Assembly (NCBI GenBank): GCA_022316685.1
Contig: JAKJHU010000026.1
Location: 3,968,501 to 4,032,500, forward strand
Source: Progne subis subis
Taxonomy: Eukaryota > Chordata > Aves > Passeriformes > Hirundinidae
Direction of reading: 5' to 3'
DNA: 64,000 nucleotides
The notes beneath the pieces are model-generated. The model was not told the DNA's origin. It saw only the letters and a program-made list of their open reading frames with translations, and made no database searches. This document shows, in pieces, positions 1 to 12,513 of this stretch (positions within the stretch are counted from its first letter, which is position 1; each line of letters begins with the position of its first letter). The translations under genes were made by a program, and so were the position numbers.

Positions 1-1361
1 TTTTTCCCCTTAGCCTGCATTAGACTATTCTATAGTTCTTTCTAAGGAATCCCACAAGTAATTGTACAAATTTGACAGCCTCACAAGAAACAGTAGAAAA
101 TTCAAAACAAATTTCAGGTCCAGTGGTGCAGTGAATTTACAGAAACTAAAGGGTAATAGGCAGAACAAAGATGTTGGAATTTGGCCCACAGTAACTTCAG
201 TGTAGCTGCTCGTATGAGTAAATATTTTCAGAATTGAAACTTTCTCATTTCATGAAACAGAGTGGTCCAAAAACTCTGGTCACATACTTATACCTTCTGA
301 AAGGAAGTTATGTAAAGGAAGAGCATGTCACTTCTAGAAACTCTAGGTTCTTTTCAGTCCAATATAACAGTAATCAACAGATTTATTTTTTTTTTTTTTT
401 ATGCTAGTTGAACCAATATTCACAGTTATTAGAATAAATAATAAGAACAAACTTCTTGGACTTAAGTGGTGCTTCATATTCAGGTTGTTAATTAGATTTA
501 ATAATCCCAGGGATTACTTCATAATTTTTGCTGAACATGTTCCCTGCTTCTTCTTTATGGGACATAAACTAACTTCTAGACATAACCATTCATTGACAGT
601 AAAAGTTTTCAATTATGTGCAATAAAAAATACCCCAAAAAACCAGAATATTCTCCAACAAACAAACAAAAAAATAGAGAGATGTTAGCTGCTCTTTATTA
701 TTAAAATGGTCTACACACAAAATAAATTAATTCAAGAATAATTTTTTTGGTACCAAGTCTAGGAACTAGCTGTATTTTTGTATTGCTGCCTGCTTTGTGA
801 TATCATAGGAGGAAAGAGCCCCCTAATGGCTTTAAGTTAGCTAAGAAAAACAAAATAAATTTCACATTCTGTGACTTCAAGCTGGAAAGGAATGCAACAT
901 TAATTTCAAAAAGGTAAAATGAATCTTTTGAGAAAAAGGTGACATAACTGAATCAGTTTGCAGTGTTGGAAGAAGTCCAGGTTAATATTAGCAACATTAA
1001 AGACTTGAAAGAAAATGCACAGTTTGTAATATGTAAACTCTTAATTCTTCCTGATTCATGGGGTTTTTTTGTTGTTGTTGGTTTTTTTTTTTTTTTTTTA
1101 ATTTTTTTTTTTTTTCAGATCTGACAAAAGAAGATGCTTACAATATTTAATATGGAAATTAATACCATATCTTATGAGTGGAAAAATGTGAGTGTAAGCT
1201 TAACTAATTGTTTGGGTTTCTGATTCTCTTTTGTGCTTTAAAATAATAAATTTAAGGTTCAAATGAACTATTCCCATTGCAAAAATAAACACTTTTTAGT
1301 GTTATTTGGAGTTTCATGGCTCAGATGTAACCTGACTAGTAGCAGACACCATTCTGGAGGG

Positions 1362-1393
<32 letters not shown>

Positions 1394-3570
1394 CTGTCTT
1401 TGAAATCACAGAATTACCATGATTTTCTTTTTTTAATCAGAAAATTATAAGGCATATTTTAAAGACCATGGGTATAGTGAACAAGACATTTCAGAGAGAA
1501 AAGAGAGATATTAATAAGAGCTGTAGGAACTTTTGAGCATACATGAAGGATTTTTTTATTATTATAATTTTTTTTTTATTTTTTTTTTTTTTTGCTAGTC
1601 AAACTGCACATGAAATATACTGAGGCCGACCTTAAGCTTTGTAAGAAGAAGTAAATAATACATTCAATTATCTTAGCTCCTTATAAAATACTGTCTATGC
1701 TTGGTAAATCTAGCTCTCAATACCCATGTCTTTGTCTTAGTGTTAAAATTTTCAGTCTGGTAATTATAAAGACTTACTTTCCATTATTTATGGTCAGATT
1801 CTACTCTCTAACTCCATAGTCAATGTATGCAGTGCTCACCTTTGGCAAGGAATTTATGGAGTAAAATACCAGTCAATAAAGTTATGGTGGCAAAATGTGC
1901 CCCCAAGAGAATTTCTGGCTACCTGGGAAGTGTTTCAGAAGGAAACATCAAAATTGCTGACATGTATATAAGAAATAGCATGAACACTATTCATACAGAA
2001 GATACAAAGTGCTAAAATAACACATGCTATAGTTGAAGTAGGCTTTTAGTTTGGGGTCATCAGTTTAGTTCTCTTTTGCCAGTGCTTATTCATATGATAC
2101 ATTATAGAAGACAAAGTTTTCTCTTAAGCATTGCATATTTTATCCATGTGATCCCTAAGATACTCCCTTCAGATTATTGTTAGTTTGTAAAAAAAATTCT
2201 ATATACCTAAGATCCTCAATTCTTATATGTCCTTTTAAAATATATATATAAATAATCATTTTGACAACTCCACTTCCCATTTGGGCTTTTGAGAAATCAT
2301 TAATTATTTAAGTATGGTGTTTTATGAAAATTTATTAAAAATTTATTGGCAAAGGAAGAGAAGAAAAGTGCTTTTCTATAGTTGTGATTCTTTAGTCTTT
2401 GGATAAATAGGATTTCACATAAATCTACCGCCTTGCAGCAAGATCTTGCTAAAGGCAGTTTCTTAACTGGCCAAAGCATTGGAACACTGTACTTGGCTGG
2501 GTCAAAGTCCACGTAAATGCTTGCATTAATAGATCGATGCTTCTACTTCACCCAGAGGGAATAATCACAATATCTGGCATAAGAAAAACTCTGCAGTTTA
2601 GAATGAGGAGCAGAGTGCACAGACTGAGGAGGAAGGTGGTGCATGTTGTCATAGCTGGAAGGAATGTGCTGCTAATGAAGGAGCTGTCTTAGCGTTATGC
2701 TCCTGTGGCTTGTAAACCCTCAGTCAATCAAATTCCTGACTTATTTCAAATCCAAAAGCTGCATTATTTCAGATATAGTCTATCACCTCCAAATCACAGC
2801 AATCTATCAGAACCTATGACCTATAACAGCAAAACCACTTAAAACACAGCTGCAGAAAATACATAGAAACTTTATACAGAGCTCTGCAGTTAGGAGACAG
2901 TAGAGTCAATGTCATATCAAAACAGGTAACCAGTTCATGGGATGACTGATTCAAACATATAGCACAGTGTAACATGAACATCCTAGATTTCATATTTCAA
3001 GTCATAAGTCTTGATCTTTGCTTTGCAGGCAGAATGCTTGCAATAACTACTATATCTATAAAAAATGGCAGTCTAATGATAAATTATTTAAGGCTGACCA
3101 TATTTATTCAGTAGTGACAAGCTTGCAGCCAAAAGACAGATACTATTTCAAACTACTGACAAGCACTGAGAAATCCTTCAGGTAAATATTCTCTCTATCC
3201 AGCTTCACAACATATACACTTATGGATTAATAATATGGGAGAGCTTGAGTGCCATTATTACTCCAGACTGTTTAGCATGTGTGGGACAAGTTACATTAAA
3301 ACATCATCCAAATAGTTAAAAATAATCATTTCTGTTTGTTTCATTTCAGTCACCTAAAGGGTTAAGCATGATAAATGCAATGCACAAACCATGTCCTGTT
3401 AATTGTCTTTAGGTGTACATAATTGATACATATAATCTGTGAATGAAAGAAGTACAAGTGCAAAAAATGCATTCTGAGAATAAATGCCAAAGCTTGTATT
3501 TAACATGCCAGATACAAAAATAATAATTCCTTTTTTAGCTGCTCAGAAAAGTAAATGATAATTTCCTTAC
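1..3570. other. Unassigned AT-rich DNA; possible first intron of a leftward gene
   Basis: No repeat family or coding exon could be recognised. Homopolymer runs occur at about 379-400 (T), 1078-1117 (T-rich), 1362-1390 (29 A) and 1559-1593 (T-rich). The open frames at 401-625, 1827-2015 and 2300-2512 have no recognisable domain and are interrupted by stops in the other frames at the density expected for AT-rich noncoding DNA. If the splice donor at 3571/3570 is real, this stretch is the beginning of an intron of a gene transcribed leftwards. Confidence 0.5.
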
Positions 3571-3920
3571 CTGGAAGATCAAACTCTGTATATCATCAAT
3601 AATATGTGAGATAAGGGGAGAGAATGAATTTTTGTCTTCCGCAATAAGCCTTTCTTCAGAGAAGCAGAACATGAGAGATGTAATTGTAAGTGAAACGAAC
3701 TATTCCAAGATCCGGTCTGTCATCAGTTGCACTGGCTTAGAGCTGTCATCCTCTTGCAAATGAAAAAAGGGTAGCTCAGCAAGTTCTCCACTGAAGGAGC
3801 TCAATATCAGTGTTATCAGGCACCAGCTGTCACACACCGATGCTATAGTGGGTACGGTCTCCCCCTATTGCGCGCTTTCTCTCGCTTGCTCTCCCTCTCT
3901 CTCACCCTGACGTTCACTCA
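3571..3920 (-). other. Candidate first exon (5'UTR-like) ending in a strong splice donor
   Basis: Read on the minus strand, this segment starts in purine-rich, CpG-containing sequence (about 3905 to 3860, with GCGCGC at 3870-3875) of the kind common in vertebrate 5' untranslated regions. It ends at CAG|GTAAGG, exon base 3571 and intron from 3570, a near-consensus U2 donor. An open frame from ATG at 3672-3670 runs 34 codons (start MFCFSEERL, end IQSLIFQ) and reaches the donor in phase 0. An in-frame stop lies 10 codons upstream of that ATG. The ATG has a weak Kozak context (C at -3, T at +4), and at least two other short ATG frames precede it, so a mainly untranslated exon is likelier than a coding one. 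I do not recognise the gene. What is seen is the composition and the donor; the exon call is inference. Confidence 0.4.
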
Positions 3921-4010
3921 GCTCTGAATCTGAGCTCCTTCTGCTGCTGTATAATCAATCTAGCCTGTCTCAATCTAATAGGCCTCTCTTTAACCAGCCA
4001 ATCAATAGCA
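3908..4010 (-). promoter_or_regulatory. Candidate core promoter for a leftward transcript
   Basis: On the minus strand there is an inverted CCAAT box (plus-strand CCAAT at 3998-4002, read as ATTGG), a TATA-like ATTATAC around 3949-3955, and a CRE-like half site (TGACG, plus strand 3908-3912). A start site near 3920 would put the TATA-like element about 30 bases and the CCAAT box about 80 bases upstream, which is normal vertebrate spacing. It adjoins the CpG-containing exon candidate. The motifs are short and each could occur by chance; their order and spacing with the exon make the case. Confidence 0.35.
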
Positions 4011-4030
4011 CAGATTCCACTGCTGCTCCC

Positions 4031-6030
4031 CAGGGTCTTTACCAGGAGTGGTACAAACAGTAAGAGTTTGACCAGCAATTTAACTAAGTATTTTTCATTA
4101 TTTAATCTCTGTTAAAGAAAAATTGTTTAGGAGAGCCCAGGTTCAAAGCTAACTTTCTCTGTGTTTTTCATGATAGTTATATAAACACGCAAATTGCAAT
4201 GCAGTAGCATTCTGAACACTTTAAAATTTTTACTCATTTTACATGTTTTAGAATGCATAGTTAAAAAGAAAGAAAAACAGACACACACTGCCCCCGCATC
4301 CCAGTCTAGAAATGAACCTGCATGTCAAGCCTCAGGTTTGGTGCTCTGAAAAATCCAGTAGTGTGTTTTGTAACTGGAATTGTTTATGGCAATTGTGGAA
4401 ATTTAACATAAACCAAGAATCAGGAGAATTGGGCTTCACAGACTGTGTTCCTAGCCCCTGTCAGCTTGAACAGCTTGAACATTCTTTCCTACACTATCTA
4501 TGTTTCACCTTGTGTGTCTTGTGGGAGGTTATGTGGGTTTTTTTCTTTGTTTGTTTGGGATTTTTTTGTTTATTTCTTTGTTTGCTTGGAGGTTTGTTGT
4601 TGTTTGGGGTCTTTTTTAAAGTACTTTTATGGAAACATCATAGATTCAGATACAAGAGGTGAAGATACAATATCCATTCAGCAGATTCACATTGGACAAC
4701 TAGAATAGTGGTCAAAATTAACTTATAGCAAAAAATATCTGCAGTATGCTACAAGCACACCTTATCTTACTCTGTACTTCATTCCCCTCTTATGCAAGAA
4801 ATAGATTGTCCTTTACCAGGTAAAAACAAAATTTCAGGAAGGATGTTGTACAAAGTATTTTTACTGCAACAGACTGGCACTCTTTCCATTTTTAAAAATT
4901 AAGTTTTATTTAAAAATTCAGGGGGACTAAATCATAAGAATGTTTATTTAAGGCCTGTCCATTCTGATTGTGGGTGAAAATTATGACCAAAGCTCATGCT
5001 TAAACAAACTGTGGGAAAGTACAGATCACCCTCCTTAGTCCAGAACGTAGGTTTCATCAGTCGCAGATGTTTCTACATGGCAGGATATTGACATTATTGT
5101 ATTTCTGTTCTTGATTCAAAACTGCAGCTAACTAAAAAACATGAGTACAATGCATTTGGTGGTTTGCTAGAGAACATACTATCCCATCTTCGCTGGTTCC
5201 CTCATATATGATTCTTGCAGAAATTCATCTGAATCCGGAAAAAAAAAAGACGGCTTTGATTTTCTATCTCTTCAGTGTTTGGACTATCCATCAGTTTAAA
5301 GATCTATCAATAGTTTTATCGCATTAAGACCTTGTGACTGAGTTCCTGTCCTGAGAACAGAAACTTGCAATCCAGCTGTTTATTCCATGGCTAAAATTGC
5401 CTCCTTAGAGAGCTAGCATAAGCCAAACCTTTTACCAAAATATGAGCAATGTATTGTAACATCAATCTAACATCTGGCATAAGCATAAGCAAGTAAATGT
5501 ACTGATACTTAAACAAGATTTTCTTGTGACAACCTTGTTGATAGAAATTTCTATTAGACTCATGGGATTTCTTGTGTAATCTCTTAGGAGTGGTCCAAAA
5601 GTGTTGGTCTTTTCTACTCCCTTTATCAAAAAATCTCCCACTAAACATTTTTACAGACTCATATCAGATAGTTTCTGCCTTATATTACCTACCTAGCAGA
5701 CTATCCAGACATCTTGGATAAGCAAAAGCTGGTGCTACTAAGCCATAAATTTTATATAAGTGTCTTGAATTACTATCTTGAAAATTCTATTCAAAAACTG
5801 AAAGGAAAAAAACAGCAAGAAGAAAGAGACCAGCTATTACGGTGGAGTTTGCAATATAAGAAGGAAAGATACAGTGTTCATTAACAATATGAGGTACCTC
5901 TAAGCCCATTCAGAGAAACAGATCTATCAGAAAAAATTCTGTTTGAGTGCTTACACAAGAGTATCAGTAAGATCATGTGATGGCAGAAAATAACAACATA
6001 TTTATGTACTTGAATCTCTTTCAATGCACC
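4031..6030. other. Unassigned DNA with a T/G-rich tract
   Basis: No repeat family or exon was recognised. A T/G-dominated low-complexity tract lies at about 4530-4617 and creates the overlapping hydrophobic open frames at 4312-4708, which are artefacts of the repeat. The minus-strand open frame at 5391-5648 has no recognisable motif. Confidence 0.5.
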
Positions 6031-6054
6031 TAAAAAAAAAAAAAAAACCCAAAC

Positions 6055-6099
<45 letters not shown>

Positions 6100-6153
6100 A
6101 CAAACAAAAAAAAAACCCACAACAACAACAACAAATAATAATAATAATAATAA
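6031..6153. repeat. A-rich low-complexity block with AAC and AAT microsatellites
   Basis: An A run with C interruptions is followed by about 40 uninterrupted A (6058-6098), then A/C-only sequence, an AAC repeat (about 6119-6134) and an AAT repeat (about 6134-6153). The block could be an expanded poly(A) tail, but no retrotransposon body was recognised beside it. Open frames across it in both strands are artefacts. Confidence 0.9.
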
Positions 6154-8039
6154 GGAAACAACCAATGAAGTCATATTATTTGCAGCAAGTTCAACTCATC
6201 CATTCTTCAGGTGAAATATCACCGTATCAAGTTACAGTCTTTGATTTCCCAGATGCATATGGAATACTTCATTAATTGCAGCCTACAAAACACATTTAGC
6301 AGATGTCTCAAGTGTTTTGAGTGCTCTGGATCAGCTAAGTGATTTTCATGGATAGAGAAAAAGATTAACATGAGAAAATAGAAGTGAAGATCAATAGAAA
6401 TGTGGTCCCACTACTGTATGAATGTAGATATGTTGGTGAAAGTGTGAGAGTCTGTACAGGCCTGCAGGATGGAAATGGGGCAACTAGGGTGTTGTGCCCT
6501 TGAGGGGAGGGTGGGAGCAGGGAGGTGTAGGACAGTGCAAAGGTTTTTGTGCATCTGAGAGAAGAAGGCCCAATAACACATGGTGTACTGAAACAGCAGT
6601 TTAAATAGATTATAAAGAGGACTACAGATAGGGAGTACACTTTTCATCCCTTGTATCATTAGAACCCTTCTTTCACTCAGCACAGACCAAGGGTAGATTT
6701 TCCTATAGCACCCTGTGCAGATCCGATTCCTTGACAGGTCCTTTTCTCCCTCCAGTGCCCTTGCACCCTTTATTTTGCATAACAAAGAGAACACATACCA
6801 TCTCTTGACATTTTGTAATGTTATCTCTGTCCTAATGCCCACCAACACAGCACAGACTGATGGGTGACATGCCAACAGGGGGCATTCCCTTAAAGCAGCT
6901 GCTCACACTAACATTTGGGCTGCTCAAGCCCTAAGCCTGGGTCCCAACAGAGCAGGCATTGATTATCCAGAGCCACTGTTTAGAATACAGTGTTATCCAC
7001 AGGGTTCCCAATACAGATGGGAGGAGCACTGTTGCATATTATCGGAGTAGGAGCTCACTTTACAAGTACCCCTGATATTTTTCTTCCTGATTGCTTTCTG
7101 CATCTAATCTAATCTACTGCATGCAAACCAAACAGAAGTTGTATGTGAGGTATTTTGGCAAAATGGTGCGTTGTGCAATTTGATATTTTGGTGTCTGGTT
7201 TTTGTTTTCAGGCAAAGGCAGGATTATGAGGTCCCATTTTTAGAGGATGATTGTGAACCTCAGCAACTGGACTTTTATGCAAACACTAAATTAATGATTT
7301 AAAAACTATTTACTGAAATATTAACTGTATTTTAAGAATACAAATGTTATCTCAGAGTTGTGTAAAAGTAGCTTTAGATTCTACATATGATCCCTGGAAC
7401 TTTCATTTGTATTGAATGTAAATGGAAATATCTCTTTGGCCTTCATGTCTGTAAGGAAGTATGATAAATTGTTTCAATAATGTATTGATATAATATATCA
7501 CAGCATGATGATTTAGAACTGCACTTATTTATTTTCAGTGGATAAAATAAATGGTTTCTATCTAGTTAAATATATGTTTAATACTGAAGGGATTAACATT
7601 GAGACCAGTGTTTAGACTTGAAACATTGAGCTAAACAACGTCAAAGTAGCTTAGGATAAAAGGCACACTTGATAAACTCTGTTAAGAAGCTCTGGGCATC
7701 CATCTGGTTTTCATTCTATTTCACTATTTCACTTGCTTTAGGGGAAATTAAGAAGCAATTATGTCTTAGAACACTTCTCTTTCCCAGCACCATGCTTTTA
7801 TATGATATCAAGTGTCATTCTGTGTGAGAAATGTTTTTTTTTTTACTATTTCAGAATTGATTAACAATGAGGAAATACATTTTTTTCCTACATCATGATT
7901 CCAAAAATAATCAAGGTAGCTCTTCTGTATCCAATGCTGAAAGTCAGAATATGCAGCTCCATGAGACTACATCCTGTAACCATCTAATAATGAATAGCAG
8001 ATTTGCCTGTTCATAGAGGTGGCTTTCATAGATTACTGC

Positions 8040-8040
<1 letters not shown>
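6154..8040. other. Unassigned DNA, locally less AT-rich at 6410-7060
   Basis: No gene or identifiable repeat. The part from about 6410 to 7060 is richer in G and C than its surroundings and may be an old unrecognised element; a minus-strand AATAAA (plus TTTATT at about 6768-6773) is present but not informative alone. The rest is ordinary AT-rich sequence. Confidence 0.4.

Positions 8041-8085
<45 letters not shown>
8041..8085. repeat. Poly(A) homopolymer, 45 bases
   Basis: 45 uninterrupted A follow GATTACTGCC. No recognisable retroposed body lies upstream, so it cannot be assigned to an element. Length is likely to be polymorphic or assembly-sensitive. Confidence 0.9.
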
Positions 8086-8088
<3 letters not shown>

Positions 8089-8599
8089 ACGATTCAACAT
8101 TTTACAACTTCCCAGGAAAGAACTAATTAAATGAGCTTTCTGCATTGCACCTAAACACTGACTCTATTAAGTTTCAAGTTCTGCCAAGTCTTAACACATT
8201 CTTAAAATGCTCAGGATACTCACAGGCTTGAAATTAAGCACTGCATATTCAGCTATTCAATGTAGAAACATAAATTTTATTTTTATTGGTGCTTAAGTAA
8301 AGTCTTTTTTTGCAGATGGGGAAAAAAAAAACTATGTATAAAACTTGTTTTAGATTCTTGAATGTAAATACAAGAATACTGAGGACAGATTTTGTCAATT
8401 TTATTTCATATTTCCTTAGAAAAAATTCCCCTTCAGATCTGGAAGGGCGTAGAAAAAAGCCAGAGTACAAGCTCTGAGAGATAAATAAGATGATACTTAA
8501 TTCCTTGGATTCTATATATTATTTGTCATTATTCCTCAGAGGTGCCAAGCAGTAGGACAAGTGACTCATGAACAGAAAGGCAGAACAGGCAGAAACTCA
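8086..8599. other. Unassigned AT-rich DNA
   Basis: Nothing recognisable apart from short A and T runs. The minus-strand open frame at 8249-8470 shows no motif. Confidence 0.5.
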
Positions 8600-8815
8600 T
8601 GAACAGGAAGTTGCATGTGAACGTGAGGAAAACCTTTATTGTGAGGGTGGTCGAGCACTGGAACAGATTGTCCAGAGAGGTTGTAGAGTCTCTCTAAGTG
8701 GAGATATTCAAGAAGTCTCTGGACACAATCCTGTGTCACATGCTCTAGGATAACCCTGCCTGAGCAGGGAGGTTGGATCAGAGGACCCACTGTGATCCCT
8801 TTCTTCATAGAATAG
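8600..8815 (+). mobile_element. CR1 LINE 3' end, 5'-truncated
   Basis: The segment matches the remembered order of CR1 3' ends: 'cctttattgtgagggtgg', then 'cactggaacagattgtcc' and 'agaggttgtagagtctc', then the terminal motif around 8757-8785 (cctgcctgagcagggaggtt, ggatcagagga). It ends without a clear ATTCTATG tail (about 8805-8815, catagaatagg). CR1 is the dominant avian LINE and typically inserts as short 3' fragments without target duplications. The overlapping open frames at 8566-8835 are chance frames in the element. Confidence 0.85.
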
Positions 8816-11800
8816 GAAATTATATTACAACTCAATTAGATTATTTTTTCTATTACAAGATAGAGAAGATAGTATTTAAGTTTTGGAGATACTCAATTCA
8901 GTTTTGGTAAACATGTTTGAAAATAGGAGAAGGCAAATATCCATTTATTGTAGACTTTAACTTCATCCATGAAAGTTAGGTATATGAACATGATATAATC
9001 GAATACATGTCCATAAATCACAATATACCTTATTTTCTATCTGAATGCTTTAGTGAACTTAAGGGTGAACATTGTTGTAAAAATGCAAACCAATTTAAAT
9101 GGAATTATTTATTGTCACAATTGTTAATATTTATAATATCCTTGGTTTTTTTCGGTCAGACAACTAATTCACTAAAAAATGATGCAAAACTAAGTATGTA
9201 GAATTTCTAGGACTATATTTGTCTTCTCTGTGCAAAGATCATTCTCTCCAAATTTATAAACATTTCTCTGGGAATTTACCAGACCTACTTTAAATTTATA
9301 TTGTCCTGTGATCTATTTAAGACAAGAGGAATTGGTCTTTTTTCACATAATTCAAAACCTTCAAAGGGTCACACTGATGTTAGTGAATCAAATGGGCTGT
9401 GCTATTTTCAAAGCCTGCTGAAACGGAAAAGCTCATAAACACCTAGTAATTTTACTTCCTCAGAAAACACCTACATATTTTTCTTCCTCTGAACATCTTG
9501 GCCACATTTAATCTACTTCTTGGAATGTTTGTAATAATTTCTGAATGTTGTGTAAGCATTGTTTGGTAGAGTTAGCCTAGGTCAAAACTTTCCTAGATAT
9601 TTAAAAATACAGGCAATAATTGAATTCACCAGCGTAAAAGTTCCTGAGTCCTAGCACAATAGAATTAAATTTCTCTGAGCTTTTCAGTAAAATATAGAAA
9701 AAACTAATTACTGTATTTAAAAATAAAAGTCTCTTCATGATAGTTCACAGTTGCTGTAGGGACCTGTAGCTTCAGAAATTAAATATTTGCATGGAGACCC
9801 AATTCTCATTGGAAGTAGTTTCTGCTCCCTAAAACACAGATAATAGTGAAGCCTGAATGTGACTTATATAGAGAGTAACCTACATACAATTTATCCACCA
9901 GATATGACCTTCAGTCACTGACTGAAGATCCCAGCAGGACAACTGGTTTTTGTGTGATACTTTTTTTTTTTTCCCTTCCCCCCAAGCTCAGAATGTTGTT
10001 AAAGGGCAAGAATTAAATGTTCTCTCTTGATATCAGTCTTTGCCCCATGTCTTGTTATCACATGCCAGTATTTTGGAGCCTTCTAGGTGTCCACTTCTTT
10101 AGGCTCTCTTGAGTTATCTTACATCATCCTGGCATGTTCAAAAATACCTAAGTCTAAACAAAATAATTATTTAAAGCTGCTATGTCTATAAAATTAAGCT
10201 TGCCCTATAAAAATGTAAATCAAAGAAATTAGCTGGGGGAAAAAAAATCTGCAGTAGTTAACCTAGTTAAAGCAAAGCTGAGTTTCAAAGTCACACAAAC
10301 CTCAGTTCTGAGGAGCAGAAGTTTGATAATCTGAGACTTGCCTCTAGCAATAGCCACAGTATATGATGGGACTGCCAACTGTAGAATTTTTCTCACAACC
10401 CATATTCTGTAGTTTTATTGTTCTTGATACTGAAGTCTTGCAAAATATAGGTAAATTAAATGTGCTGTTATTGTATTCAACACCAGGTCCCCAGTGCAAG
10501 AGGTGCACAGTGAAAGACCTTTCTCTAACACAAAGCATAATGCAGTGACCTCAGAAAATTGTAAAATTGGTGGGGAGTAAAGTGTATTTTCATTAAGGTC
10601 AAAAGATGGAGGGTCTTTTAGTGGCATTATGCTAAGTAACATTGTCCTGCAAGGCTTAGAAGGACCAAACTGGGAACAACTATGAAAAGAGAAATGCAAT
10701 AGTACAAATGTTGAATCTGCAGTGAATTTTGAAACTTGCCTTTCCTGCAGTACTATTCACTACTGGACTGTGTCCTACATCACCTTGAGCTATTGATGGT
10801 ATTTGCCTGCGCACACTTAATTCTCGCCTATTATGGGTTTTGCTGTCCAAGAAAGATAATGCATTTTGATTAAATACTTATTATTTGGAGCTTGATATGA
10901 ACAAATAATTTTTTGAGTAGTATATTGTGTACATTTTCATACATTTTCACAACAAATCTTCAATGACAGTGTATTTATAGACTTCATGGCTGTCAGTGTT
11001 CAACTTTTTCTGTCTTTAAAATGTTTATCATGGTTTCTTCTGGGTAATGTATAAAGATTATATTTCTGAAGAGAGTCTATATGAAGGAAATTGTTGCTTT
11101 AAATTTCTTTATCTTTTATTTTTATTAGTGACTCTGCAGTAATGGAAGCCGAGATGCTATGAACTGTACAATGCTTACTTACACAGTACAGTCTAAATGA
11201 TTTTAAGTTGAAAATGTGCACAATAAGGAGCAAAATGTAATTAATGTTATAGCATAAATAATTTCTCTCCCTATGCTTCTGTAAAATATTTATTGCAATT
11301 TGTCTTGGTTTGTCAATGAATTCAGCCCCTAGATTTTGGCCTATGTGCATTGAAAAAATAGAGACCCTAAAAGATTTTTGTTGGGGTTTCAAATTCTGGC
11401 AAACAGGCCTATTGAAAAGGTTTAGTTTTAGCCTGTGAGATTCCTGTCATCCACTATTTAAACTCACAATATCCAAATATTTATCTACTGAACAATGGAG
11501 ACAATAGAAAATGCTCCAGGCAGAAAAGCAAGAGAAGCTGATAAAACACAGCTAATACTCAGGATTGAGCTCCGTATTATGTCATCAATTTGAATAAGAT
11601 ATATGATTTTTCTGGTGCATGCCAAAAAAAAATTGAAGCACCTAAATAGAAACTATAAAGCATTGCAATCCTTTATAACAGATTTTGAGCTTATTTCTCT
11701 AGTTTGCACAAAGAAAGCCCAGGGAAACATTACCCTGAATTGCCAATGGTGTCAGAGTTACAGTACTGTTGAAGACAGGGTTTAACATGTGAAAATTACA

Positions 11801-12150
11801 CTTGTAGTGAAGAAGAAGATAATGTGCACAGAGTCCAAGTGTATTTTCTACTGCAGGAAATTATGTGTCCTATGTAGCAGAGAAGGCTGCAACTATATGA
11901 CACAGGATTAACTCATCCTCAGTAATGCTTCACTGCAAGTACTCACTGACTTTGGAGTCTTGGAGTCATAATCTTTCTGGTTTAAGGCAGTTTAAGTTTT
12001 TCTCGGAAGTTCACTGCCAAAAAAAATCCCAAAAATTAAAACAAATAAAAAAACCACAACCAAACCAAATCAAACAAACAGAAAGGAAGCCCCAAACAAA
12101 TGTAACATGCCAGTCATATTTTAAAAATAGACACCTGCCAAATAGAGTAG
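8816..12150. other. Unassigned AT-rich DNA
   Basis: No repeat family, exon or RNA gene recognised over about 3.3 kb. An A/C-rich low-complexity patch lies at about 12018-12090. Open frames at 9007-9201, 10344-10699, 11099-11392, 11603-11785 and 11925-12155 have no motif, compete with one another on both strands and are treated as noncoding. Confidence 0.5.
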
Positions 12151-12513
12151 TGTAGTTTTCCCTGATGAGATTAGACGGCTGCCGATGGCAAAAGTAAGAG
12201 TCTGGCTCTCTGGCACTGGGTTGGATATTACAGCTTTTATTCTCAAGTCCTGCTCTGCTTTGCTGTAGACTTTTCCCAATGACTCGCTGACTCCAGAGAG
12301 ACCTGGCCTCTCCCCCTTTGGGGCTTTTTCCCCAGGGGGCAGGGCCCAGAGGCAGGGCCCAGAGGCACCACCCAATAAGGGATACATGGGAGGGGAACAG
12401 AGGTTACATTTCAGTGTGGGGAATGGGCACTGGTGGGCAAGGACAGATCACATGATACATAGAAAAAACATTACAAATCCGATGAAATATAAACCCAATT
12501 AATGCATTACAAC
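12151..12513 (-). mobile_element. Solo LTR, ERVK-like, group B copy 1
   Basis: On the minus strand it begins TGTTGTAATGC and ends AAAACTACA, the TG...CA termini of a retroviral LTR, 363 bases. The same sequence recurs at 35412-35760. A polyadenylation signal AATAAA reads on the minus strand (plus TTTATT, 12236-12241). A tandem repeat of 'cagggcccagagg' lies near 12338-12364. The six bases on either side (GAGTAG and TGCATC) do not match, so no target-site duplication is visible: the flank has mutated, or the LTR formed by recombination between two insertions. No internal viral sequence adjoins it. Confidence 0.8.

Noticed and set aside
6411..6875. 154-codon minus-strand open frame, the longest in the window
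   Set aside because: No domain, signal or splice evidence, and a second frame overlaps it on the same strand. I could not recognise the product, so it is not called.
8041..8085. Poly(A) run as the tail of a processed pseudogene
   Set aside because: No spliced-gene-like sequence or target duplication was found beside it.
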